Part shown: piece after piece, positions 6,657-13,342 of the stretch
How the letters are laid out: each line of letters starts with the position of its first letter
Position numbering within the stretch: the first letter of the stretch is position 1
NCBI GenBank assembly: GCA_050943615.1
Contig: JBMNPN010000042.1
Span: forward strand, 1-20,375
Origin: CACZQA01 sp050943615
GTDB taxonomy: Bacteria > Actinomycetota > Coriobacteriia > Coriobacteriales > QAMH01
Direction of reading: 5' to 3'
Length of the DNA stretch: 20,375 nucleotides
Made by a program: the position numbers and the translations under genes
Notes under the pieces: model-generated
The model's database searches: none
Seen by the model: only the letters and a program-made list of their open reading frames with translations
Told to the model about the DNA's origin: nothing

Positions 6657-7175
6657 CTATCTGCAGATGTCCTGCGCCCAGGACACGGCGCGCTCGAGGT
6701 TCTCGTCGGTCTCGTGCCCGAGGATGGAAAGTCCCTTTCGCACGTCCGCCTTGGGGCATGCGGTGCGCAGGTCGCGCTCCGAGCTGCCCATCCCAGAGCC
6801 TTCGTTGGAGCAGAGTGGCGCGATTGCAAGGCCTGCCGTGTCTGCGGACTCGAGGAAGGTGAACACGGGCATGGGCATCGTTCCCCACCAGTTGGGGTAT
6901 ACCAGAACCATGGTGTCGTAGGCGGCCATGTCGGGTGCGAGCGTCTCGAGTTCCGGGCGCGCATCGGTGTTCTTATCGGCTCGCGCACGGTCGATGCAGG
7001 CCCGGTAGTCGGCGGGGTAGGGATCTTTCTCGACGATGCGGAACTGGTCGCAGCCCAGCGCGTCGGCGATTGCCTGGGCGAGCCGTTCGCAGTTGCCATG
7101 CTCGAGGTTGCGGATTGCGCCGTCCATATAGGTTCCCCCTGGATGGGAGAACCAGGCTACAAGGGTCTTTGCCAT
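6657..7175 (-). CDS. Flavodoxin family protein with extended phosphate loop
   Basis: Second flavodoxin-fold protein (172 residues), first gene of the cluster. The N-terminus MAKTLVAWFSHPGGTYMDGA has an insertion between the Ser of the phosphate loop and the helix start GNCERLAQAIADALG, as seen in Flavodoxin_4-type relatives. VLVYPNWWGTMPMPVFTFLES is the flavin-contact region and LCSNEGSGMGSSERDL the third loop. The pair is diverged from each other, not a recent duplication. GGAGA lies 6 bases upstream of ATG 7175. Expression is probably set by the divergent LysR regulator, whose predicted box lies about 90 bp upstream. Confidence 0.88.
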   Translation of the reverse strand: MAKTLVAWFSHPGGTYMDGAIRNLEHGNCERLAQAIADALGCDQFRIVEKDPYPADYRACIDRARADKNTDARPELETLAPDMAAYDTMVLVYPNWWGTMPMPVFTFLESADTAGLAIAPLCSNEGSGMGSSERDLRTACPKADVRKGLSILGHETDENLERAVSWAQDICR

Positions 7176-7211
7176 AACAAGTCTCCAGGCTTCAGTTTTC
7201 TTTGCATACCT

Positions 7212-7241
7212 ATAATCTCAGGAAAACGCAGGTGCGTACAA
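7212..7241 (-). promoter_or_regulatory. Predicted promoter of the flavodoxin-cupin operon
   Basis: On the minus strand TTGTAC (7236-7241) and GATTAT (7212-7217) are separated by 18 bp and lie 36 bp upstream of the first start codon. The -35 is a partial match only. The direct repeats ATGCTATG and the LysR box lie immediately upstream, a normal arrangement for LysR activation. Confidence 0.45.
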
Positions 7242-7278
7242 TGCTATGTAAGTTGTATGCTATGCGCAGAGTGCATAG
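7241..7278. promoter_or_regulatory. Predicted LysR-type regulator binding region
   Basis: The dyad CTATGC-N7-GCATAG (7260-7278) contains the T-N11-A LysR box TGCGCAGAGTGCA (7263-7275). ATGCTATG also occurs twice as a direct repeat at 7241-7248 and 7257-7264, a 16-bp period. The region lies between the divergent LysR gene and the flavodoxin operon, where such regulators bind. Confidence 0.6.
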
Positions 7279-7305
7279 TTATCTGGAATGCTGGGAGGTC
7301 GGGGC

Positions 7306-8196
7306 ATGGATATCGAGAGGGTTCGCCAGTTCGTCGAGGTCATGCACTGCGGGTCGGTGACGGCGGCGGCAAAGAAGCTGCATATCTCACAGCCCGCGCT
7401 CTCGCGCTCGCTTCGCAAGTTCGAATCCGAGATCGGCGACCAGCTCTTCGAGCGCACGTCGAACAAGCTCGAGCCCAATGCCCTGGCACATGCGATTTAC
7501 GGGTCCGCGCAAGAGCTCGTGTTCACGGAGCGGCGCTTTCGCGACGATGTGGCATCTGCGCGTCTGCACAGCAAGATGCTGAGAGTCGGGGGCTGCGCTC
7601 CGGCACCCCAGCGCTACTTTGCCATCCAGCTCATAGAGCACTTGCCTGGAACGATTCTCTCCCAGGAGATGTTCGACGAGCCGGGCGACCTTTTGGATCG
7701 GCTGCGCGAAGGAAGCGTCGATATCGCCGTGCTCAACGAACCTGCTCCCGGCATGAAGAACCTGCCCTTCATGCAAGAGAACCTCTTCGTCTCGGCTCCC
7801 GTCGAGCACCCGTTTGCCCGCTGTGAGGAGCTGTCTTTTTCCGATCTGGGAAGCGAGACATTCGTCTTATATGCGGGCATCGGGTTCTGGGCGGAGATCC
7901 ACGAGCGGCTCATGCCCCACGCACTGTTCATCCGCCAGGACGACTACGAGGTTTACTCCGAGCTCATGCGCACGTCGCATGCGCTCGGGTTCTCCTCTGA
8001 CGCGCCGGTCTTTGCGAGCCCGAGCTCGGCGCACGACAAGATGAAGGTGGAACGGGTCGATGTGCCCATTACCGATCCCGAGGCGCATGCGACGTTCTAC
8101 CTGGTTGCGCGCGAGGACACGCTCGAGCGAAACGGGGCGGTGGCCAAGATCTTCGAGGACGATGTCATCACGCCCTGGCAGGTGGAAGCAGAATAG
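7306..8196 (+). CDS. LysR-family transcriptional regulator
   Basis: DNA-binding regulator of 296 residues. The winged helix-turn-helix occupies about residues 1-60 (MDIERVRQFVEVMHCGSVTA, then AAKKLHISQPALSRSLRKFE and LFERTSNKLEPN), which is typical LysR. The remainder is the two-lobe effector-binding domain; its ligand is not predictable. ATG 7306 is chosen because GGGAGG lies 7 bases upstream; the ATG at 7288 overlaps that ribosome site. It is divergent from the flavodoxin-cupin cluster and ends 33 bp before the convergent rdgB stop, where only a GC-rich hairpin without a T run is visible (8202-8227). It probably controls the divergent operon and itself. Confidence 0.93.
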   Translation: MDIERVRQFVEVMHCGSVTAAAKKLHISQPALSRSLRKFESEIGDQLFERTSNKLEPNALAHAIYGSAQELVFTERRFRDDVASARLHSKMLRVGGCAPAPQRYFAIQLIEHLPGTILSQEMFDEPGDLLDRLREGSVDIAVLNEPAPGMKNLPFMQENLFVSAPVEHPFARCEELSFSDLGSETFVLYAGIGFWAEIHERLMPHALFIRQDDYEVYSELMRTSHALGFSSDAPVFASPSSAHDKMKVERVDVPITDPEAHATFYLVAREDTLERNGAVAKIFEDDVITPWQVEAE

Positions 8197-8229
8197 CTCC
8201 AGAGCGCGTTCCTACGCGCGAGCGCTCGC

Positions 8230-8838
8230 CTACTTCGCGTATATCTCCTTTGCCTTCTTGACGAAGGCGGCAAGTGCACGGCCGCGATGCGAGATGGAGT
8301 CCTTCTGCTCGGGCGTGGCCTCGGCGGTCGTGATTCCGCCAAGGTCGTCGCTGATGAACAGCGGGTCGTAGCCAAAGCCGTTGTGCCCGCGGCGCTCGTG
8401 GCCGATCGTTCCCTCGCAGGTACCGCGGGCGACGATCTCGGTGCCATCGGTATCGATGAAGACGATGGTGCTCACGAAGCGGGCGCGGCGCTTCTCGTCG
8501 GGAACGCCGGCGAGCTCAGAGAGGAGCTTGTCGTTGTTCTCCTCGTCGGTGGCATCTTCGCCCGCGTAGCGGCTCGAGAAGACGCCGGGCTTTCCGCCGA
8601 GTGCCTCGACCTCAAGACCGCTGTCGTCTGCAAGCGCGGGAAGGCCGGTGTTCTTGAGCGCTGCCGCTGCCTTGATGCGGGCGTTTCCCTCGAAGGTGCC
8701 GGCGTCTTCCACCGGCTCGGGAAAGTCTCCGCAGCTCTTCAGGCTCACGAATTCCCAGTCGAGCGGCGCCAAGATGCGCGCGATCTCCTCGAGCTTGTGA
8801 GCGTTGTTCGTCGCGATGACGACCTTCTTGGATGCCAT
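8230..8838 (-). CDS. rdgB: XTP/dITP pyrophosphatase (RdgB/HAM1 family)
   Basis: Cleans the nucleotide pool by hydrolysing dITP, XTP and similar non-canonical triphosphates to monophosphate and pyrophosphate. The 202 residues match the family length. Family motifs are visible in order: ATNNAHKLEEI at the start, EDAGTFEGNARIKA, ALADDSGLEVEAL, GVFSSRYAG, GFGYDPLF and the C-terminal SHRGRAL. The start codon lies 4 bp after the rph stop and its ribosome site is inside the end of rph, so the two are translationally coupled. This murI-rph-rdgB order is common in Gram-positive bacteria. Confidence 0.96.
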   Translation of the reverse strand: MASKKVVIATNNAHKLEEIARILAPLDWEFVSLKSCGDFPEPVEDAGTFEGNARIKAAAALKNTGLPALADDSGLEVEALGGKPGVFSSRYAGEDATDEENNDKLLSELAGVPDEKRRARFVSTIVFIDTDGTEIVARGTCEGTIGHERRGHNGFGYDPLFISDDLGGITTAEATPEQKDSISHRGRALAAFVKKAKEIYAK

Positions 8839-8842
8839 GCCC

Positions 8843-9580
8843 TTACGCCTCCTCGATTGCCGCGCGCTGCTCTTCGAGAAGTTCCTCGATGCCGGCTTGC
8901 GCGATGTCGAGCATGCGGTCGAGCTTTTCGCGGGAAAACGGCGTCTGCTCGCCAGTCCCCTGAATCTCGATGATCTCGCCTTTCGAGTTCATGACGAGGT
9001 TCAGGTCGACTTCCGCATGCGAATCCTCCTGGTAGTCGAGGTCGAGCAGGATGCGCCCATCGACCACGCCGACGCTGATGGCGGCCACCTGGTCCAAGAG
9101 CGGGCTCGTCTTGATCTTGCCGGCTTTCTGCCAGTGCTCGACGGCATCGTGCAGGGCAATCCAGGCGCCGGTGATGGAGGCGGTGCGCGTGCCGCCGTCT
9201 GCCTGCAGGACGTCGCAGTCGACGTGGAAGGTGACCTCGCCGCCGAGTGCGTTCATGTCCACCACTGTGCGAAGCGTGCGCCCGATGAGACGTTCGATTT
9301 CCATGCTGCGGCCCTTTCGCCCGTGGTATTCGCGCGCCGTGCGCTGCGCTGTCGAGGCGGGCATCATCGCATACTCCGCGGTGACCCATCCGCGCCCGGA
9401 GCCCTTCCTCCAGACGGGGACGCGCTCTTCGATCGTGACCGCGCAGATCACCTTGGTGCGGCCCGTCTCGATGAGACAGGAGCCGGCTGCGGTCTCGAGG
9501 AAGTTGCGGGTGATCTTGGTCGGGCGCTTCTGCTCGGGCGTGCGCCCGTAGGATCTGCCGAGTCCGATGTCGATGGTCAT
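8843..9580 (-). CDS. rph: Ribonuclease PH
   Basis: Phosphate-dependent 3'-5' exoribonuclease that trims tRNA 3' ends. The 245 residues match the family. Signatures include RPTKITRNFLETAAGSCLIE, the phosphate-site region LQADGGTRTASITGAW, and the middle segment GWVTAEYAMMPASTAQRTAR. The C-terminus SREKLDRMLDIAQAGIEEL is typical. AAAGGA lies 6 bases before ATG 9580. It lies 67 bp downstream of murI and directly upstream of rdgB in the same direction. Confidence 0.97.
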   Translation of the reverse strand: MTIDIGLGRSYGRTPEQKRPTKITRNFLETAAGSCLIETGRTKVICAVTIEERVPVWRKGSGRGWVTAEYAMMPASTAQRTAREYHGRKGRSMEIERLIGRTLRTVVDMNALGGEVTFHVDCDVLQADGGTRTASITGAWIALHDAVEHWQKAGKIKTSPLLDQVAAISVGVVDGRILLDLDYQEDSHAEVDLNLVMNSKGEIIEIQGTGEQTPFSREKLDRMLDIAQAGIEELLEEQRAAIEEA

Positions 9581-9647
9581 GTGCCGTCCTTTCCCGTGGG
9601 CTCGACGGCGCTTTGGCTGATCGGGCCTGCTTGCAGTGCGTGCGGTG

Positions 9648-10517
9648 CTATATGCGCTCGAGCTCGTCGAGCGAGACGTAGGTCAGGTCCTCGATGGGCT
9701 CGCCGAAGATGTGGCCGCCGATCTGGCGGAAGTCGTCGAGGTCCTCTCCCGTGGTGAAAAAGCTGTTGTGCGCGGGAGCGCTGCCATCGTTCAGGTGGTC
9801 GCGGTAGCTGAGTGTCGCCTCGACCTCCTTGGCGGCCTCCTCGGAAGAAGAGATGATGTGCACGCTTTCCCCGATCGCCTGCTGGATAAGCGGGGCGAGC
9901 ACGGGATAGTGCGTGCAGCCGAGCACGAGCGTGTCGACTCTCGCCTGCTTGAGGGGCGTCAGGTAGTCGCGCGCAATCTCCTGGAACGCGGGGCGCAGGT
10001 AGATGTCGGAGGCCTCGGCGGTGAGCTTCTCGATGGGGCTGTTGCTCTTGCGCAGCCCGTCTTCGACGATTTCCACAAAGCGCGGCGCCGCCGTGGAATA
10101 GACGGTGATGCCCGCATCGAGATTGCGGATGGTGTCGGAGTAGATGCCCGACTCGACGGTCGCCTTGGTCGCGATGACACCGCAGCGACGGTTGCGCGTG
10201 GCGCGCACGGCGCCGCGGGCCCCAGGCTCGACGACGCCCATAACGGGGATTTCGAACTCCATCTGCGCAAGAGAGAGCCCCGCGGCAGTTGCCGTGTTGC
10301 AGGCGATGACGATGAGCTTGACGTTGCGCTTGGAAAGCCAGGTGCAGAACTGCCGCACAAAGCCGCGCACCTCGCGAAGCGAGCGGGGGCCATAGGGGCA
10401 GCGGGCGGTGTCGCCCAAGAAGATGAGGGATTCCTCGGGCAGGCGCTCGTGGATGGCACGGGCCACCGTGAGGCCGCCGAAGCCGGAGTCGAATATGCCG
10501 ATAGGTGCGTTGTTCAT
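9648..10517 (-). CDS. murI: Glutamate racemase
   Basis: Makes D-glutamate for peptidoglycan by interconverting L- and D-glutamate without cofactor. Of 289 residues, the catalytic pair is present: Cys73 in IACNTAT and Cys201 in GCTHYP. Asp10 in FDSGFGG and the CPYG segment are also conserved. Length is normal, slightly extended at the C-terminus (SLDELERI). It is the first gene of the murI-rph-rdgB cluster and is divergent from pepF, 147 bp away. The ribosome site before ATG 10517 is only a GGGG run. Confidence 0.96.
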   Translation of the reverse strand: MNNAPIGIFDSGFGGLTVARAIHERLPEESLIFLGDTARCPYGPRSLREVRGFVRQFCTWLSKRNVKLIVIACNTATAAGLSLAQMEFEIPVMGVVEPGARGAVRATRNRRCGVIATKATVESGIYSDTIRNLDAGITVYSTAAPRFVEIVEDGLRKSNSPIEKLTAEASDIYLRPAFQEIARDYLTPLKQARVDTLVLGCTHYPVLAPLIQQAIGESVHIISSSEEAAKEVEATLSYRDHLNDGSAPAHNSFFTTGEDLDDFRQIGGHIFGEPIEDLTYVSLDELERI

Positions 10518-10573
10518 AGCCGCCCCATCTTACAACAACGTTACAGGGCAAGGTCATGCGCTGAGGGGTTTTC

Positions 10574-10621
10574 TACTATGGGGGTCGAAACATCCACGCG
10601 AGGGCGTGTCATGCCCCTCGC
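10574..10621 (+). promoter_or_regulatory. Possible pepF -10 box and leader hairpin
   Basis: TACTAT at 10574-10579 is a fair -10 box, but no good -35 stands 16-18 bp upstream. Downstream, GCGAGGGC (10598-10605) pairs with GCCCCTCGC (10613-10621) with one bulged base, giving a stable hairpin in the predicted leader. Its function is unknown, and it has no T run. Confidence 0.3.
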
Positions 10622-10664
10622 ACATCCGTGCCTTTTCGTCTAAATGAGCGATTGGAGCTGATCG

Positions 10665-12455
10665 ATGCAGTACGAATCCCGTGACCAGATCGAGGAGCGC
10701 TACCTGTGGGACCTGTCCGATATCTACCCGAACGACGAGGAGTTTCTCTCGGCACTCGAAGCTGCCAAGGGCTATGTTGAAAAGCTCGCCTCGTATCAGG
10801 GCAAGGTCTCGAAATCCCCCGATGAACTGCTTGCGTTTCTCAAGCTCACCGACGAGATGGGCGTCGAGGTCGGAAAGCTCGCCAACTATGCGGCGCGCAA
10901 GGCCGACCAGGACACCCGCGAGGCACGCTACCAGGACTACAGCGCCCGCGTCATGGACCTCTACACGCATATCTCGGCGGCCATCTCGTGGTTTAGCGCG
11001 GAACTGTTGACGCTCGATGAAGAGCAGGTCGAGGGCTTCTATAAGCAGCAGCCCAAGCTCGAGCATTATCGCCGCGAGCTCGACCAGACTTTCCGCATGC
11101 GCGCCCATACGCTCTCGGCGCCGGAAGAGGAGCTGCTCGCCCGCGCCGGAGACATGGCCTCCCAGCCCGAGAACATCTTCTCGCTGTTCAACGACGCCGA
11201 CCTCACGTTCGAGGACGCCGTCGATTCCAAAGGAGAAAAGCACCCCGTCACGCACGGCAGCTACATCCCGCTCATGATGTCGACGGACCGCGCGCTCAGA
11301 AAGTCCGCGTTCGAGAGCCTCTATGCTGCCTACGGTCAGTTCCGCAACACGAGCGCGGCCATGCTCGGCGCCCAGGCAAAGCAGGTCAAGTTCTATGCCG
11401 ACGCGCGCAAGTACAGCTCGGCGCTCGAGAGCTGCCTTGACAGAAACGAGGTCCCGACCAAGGTCTACACCCAGCTCATCGACGCTGTGCACGAGAACCT
11501 GCCCGCGATGTACAAGTACCTCGACCTGCGCAAGAAGGCGCTCGGGATCGACGAGCTGCACTTCTACGACCTCTACGTGCCGATCGTCGGCGATGTGGAG
11601 ATGAAGTTCACCTACGAGGAGGCCTGCGAGCTCATCTTGAAGGCGCTCGAGCCGATGGGGGAGGACTACCTCGCGCTCGTGAGAAAGGGCCTTTCCGAGC
11701 GCTGGGTCGATGTCTACGAGACGCCCGGCAAGCGCAGCGGTGCGTATTCTGCCGGAAGCTACGGCATCCACCCCGTCATCCTCATGAACTTCCAGGGAGA
11801 GCTCGACGACGTCTTCACGCTCATCCACGAGATGGGGCATTCCATCCACACGTACCTGAGCTGCCACAACCAGAGCGCGACCTACTCCGACTACGTGATC
11901 TTCGTGGCCGAGGTCGCCTCGACCTGCAACGAGGCGCTGCTCACCCAGTACCTGCTCAAGACCGAGACCGACCCCAAGCGCCGCGCCTACATCCTGAACC
12001 ACTTCCTCGAGCAGTTCCGCGGAACGATCTACCGGCAGACGATGTTCGCGGAGTTCGAGCTCGAGGTGAGCGAGATGGCGGCGCGCGGCGAGGGCATCAC
12101 GGCAGATGCGCTCTGCGAGGAATACCGCAAGCTCAACGAGCTCTACTTTGGTCCGGGCATCGTGGTCGACGAGCAGATTGCGCTCGAGTGGGCGCGCATC
12201 CCGCACTTCTACTACGAGTTCTACGTCTATCAGTACGCGACCGGCTTTGCCGCGGCGATCGCCCTTTCGCGCCGGATTCTGGAGGAGGGCAAGCCGGCGG
12301 TCGAGGACTACCTCGGCTTTCTCAAGGGCGGTTGCAGCAAGCCGCCGCTGGACCTGCTGCGTGGCGCGGGCGTCGACATGGAGAGCCCTGCGCCGGTGAA
12401 CGCGGCGCTCGAGTACTTCGACGAGCTTGTCGATGAACTGGACGGCGCGCTGTAG
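10665..12455 (+). CDS. pepF: Oligoendopeptidase F
   Basis: Cytoplasmic zinc metallopeptidase of the M3 family that cleaves short peptides. The 596 residues match PepF. The zinc motif is HEMGH (His388, Glu389, His392) within TLIHEMGHSIHTYLS, and the third-ligand region EVASTCNEALL follows about 25 residues later. The N-terminal helical lobe (for example YLWDLSDIYPNDEEF near the start) and the conserved tail LDLLRGAGVDM are present. No signal peptide. GGAG lies 7 bases before ATG 10665. It stands alone, divergent from murI. A small hairpin without T run follows its stop (12460-12478). Confidence 0.97.
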   Translation: MQYESRDQIEERYLWDLSDIYPNDEEFLSALEAAKGYVEKLASYQGKVSKSPDELLAFLKLTDEMGVEVGKLANYAARKADQDTREARYQDYSARVMDLYTHISAAISWFSAELLTLDEEQVEGFYKQQPKLEHYRRELDQTFRMRAHTLSAPEEELLARAGDMASQPENIFSLFNDADLTFEDAVDSKGEKHPVTHGSYIPLMMSTDRALRKSAFESLYAAYGQFRNTSAAMLGAQAKQVKFYADARKYSSALESCLDRNEVPTKVYTQLIDAVHENLPAMYKYLDLRKKALGIDELHFYDLYVPIVGDVEMKFTYEEACELILKALEPMGEDYLALVRKGLSERWVDVYETPGKRSGAYSAGSYGIHPVILMNFQGELDDVFTLIHEMGHSIHTYLSCHNQSATYSDYVIFVAEVASTCNEALLTQYLLKTETDPKRRAYILNHFLEQFRGTIYRQTMFAEFELEVSEMAARGEGITADALCEEYRKLNELYFGPGIVVDEQIALEWARIPHFYYEFYVYQYATGFAAAIALSRRILEEGKPAVEDYLGFLKGGCSKPPLDLLRGAGVDMESPAPVNAALEYFDELVDELDGAL

Positions 12456-12497
12456 AAAAGCGTGAGAATTTCTCTCGCACAAGACCTGAGTTTTCGC

Positions 12498-12529
12498 TAT
12501 ACTCATTTCTCGCGCATGCATTGCATGCG
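12498..12529 (+). promoter_or_regulatory. tRNA-Thr promoter -10 and upstream palindrome
   Basis: TATACT at 12498-12503 is a strong -10 box; the -35 position is poor. CGCATGCA-T-TGCATGCG (12513-12529) is a perfect 8-bp inverted repeat ending 5 bp before the tRNA. It would form a hairpin in the tRNA leader or act as a protein site. Confidence 0.45.
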
Positions 12530-12534
12530 AATGT

Positions 12535-12610
12535 GCCGATGTAGCTCAGCTGGTAGAGCACCGCTCTCGTAAAGCGGGGGTCCAGAGTTCGAGTCTCTGC
12601 GTCGGCACCA
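12535..12610 (+). tRNA. tRNA-Thr (anticodon CGT)
   Basis: Complete cloverleaf. The acceptor stem GCCGATG pairs with CGTCGGC, with one wobble. The D-arm is GCTC/GAGC. The anticodon stem CCGCT/AGCGG carries loop CTCGTAA, giving anticodon CGT for codon ACG. The T-arm is CAGAG-TTCGAGT-CTCTG. A discriminator A and an encoded CCA end at 12610. A terminator follows within 10 bp, so it is a single-gene unit. Confidence 0.97.
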
Positions 12611-12620
12611 TCAAAAATCA

Positions 12621-12662
12621 AGCCCCTGACCTGTGAAACAGCAGGTCAGGGGCTGTTTTTTT
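12621..12662 (+). terminator. tRNA-Thr rho-independent terminator
   Basis: AGCCCCTGACCTG pairs perfectly with CAGGTCAGGGGCT around an 8-nt loop, followed by GTTTTTTT. It begins 10 bp after the tRNA CCA end. Confidence 0.95.
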
Positions 12663-12798
12663 ATGCGGGCTACAGGAGAGATGACAGGTGGTCGACAGTG
12701 CAGCCGACCGCCTGGTGATCTTCGATGTAGGCGGCCAATTGAAGTTCACTACGGGGGGCGCACCAACCCGAGTTCTGCGAACGCTGCACGGAAACCCT

Positions 12799-12912
12799 CT
12801 TCGTGTGCGCGCACATAGGCAAGTTCCGCACGAGAATCCGCACACGTGAAGGGGCTCGGCGCATTTTCGCCCTGATTCTTCGCAGAAGTCCCGCTCGTGC
12901 GCGCACACGAAG
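12799..12912. repeat. 16-bp inverted repeat within a CGTGTGC-rich repeat field
   Basis: CTTCGTGTGCGCGCAC (12799-12814) recurs as its exact reverse complement at 12897-12912. Around it the words AGTTCCGC, GCACACGTGAAGG and GTGTGCAGAAC recur in both orientations between about 12770 and 12960. The field leads directly into repeat cassette copy 2. No gene is convincing here; the open frames are Arg/Cys/Thr-rich by-products of the repeats. Confidence 0.7.
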
Positions 12913-12927
12913 GACAGTTCCGCGTAG

Positions 12928-13227
12928 CGTGTGCAGAACTCTCTCACGTGCGCGAGTGCGGGCAGATCTTTGATGCACGCCGCGCATCGAACTCCAGCAC
13001 GTGGTCGACCACCAGGCGCCCCTCGATGCAGCGCGCGCCGAACCCTTCCACGTGGTCGACCACCAGGGCCACTTGGGCGCAGAATCCGCATCGAACCCGC
13101 CCACGTGGTCGGCCGGCCGGCCGGAATCCGTATCGAACCCTCCCACGTGGTCGACCACCAAGGCTCCGTCGATGCAGCGCGCGCCGAACCCTCCCACGTG
13201 GTCGACCACCAGGGGCGTTTGGATGCA
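12928..13227. repeat. Five-unit palindromic repeat cassette, copy 2
   Basis: Cores begin at 13001, 13052, 13105, 13147 and 13198. Four are perfect GTGGTCGACCAC. The third is degenerate and runs into a GGCC-rich stretch. Spacings are 51, 53, 42 and 51 bp, exactly as in copy 1. The start landmark GTGTGCAGAAC and the end landmark GATGCA (13222-13227) also match copy 1 at the same 12,811-bp offset. Sequence between cores has diverged, with base substitutions but no net insertion or deletion by eye. The whole gap 12663-13342 between the tRNA terminator and the next gene holds no gene I can support. Confidence 0.85.
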
Positions 13228-13292
13228 AGATGCTCCGAACCGCTCACGGGCGCACGCGTGGCCCCATGCTCTGAGAGCTCTCCCGTGTTAAT

Positions 13293-13320
13293 ATGGGATA
13301 TTCCCGCGATGGGATATTCC
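13293..13320 (+). promoter_or_regulatory. Tandem dyad upstream of the FN3-like gene
   Basis: ATGGGATATTCC occurs twice at a 16-bp period (13293-13304 and 13309-13320). The first copy completes the perfect inverted repeat GGGA-TAT-TCCC. TAATAT (13289-13294) could be a -10 overlapping it. Position 23-50 bp before the start codon suggests an operator pair. The binding protein is unknown. Confidence 0.45.
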
Positions 13321-13342
13321 TATGGATCATTAGGGGAGACAC

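Noticed and set aside
8202..8227. Terminator between the convergent LysR and rdgB genes
   Set aside because: GCGCG/CGCGC and GAGCGC/GCGCTC can pair, but the stems are mutually exclusive and no T run follows on either strand.
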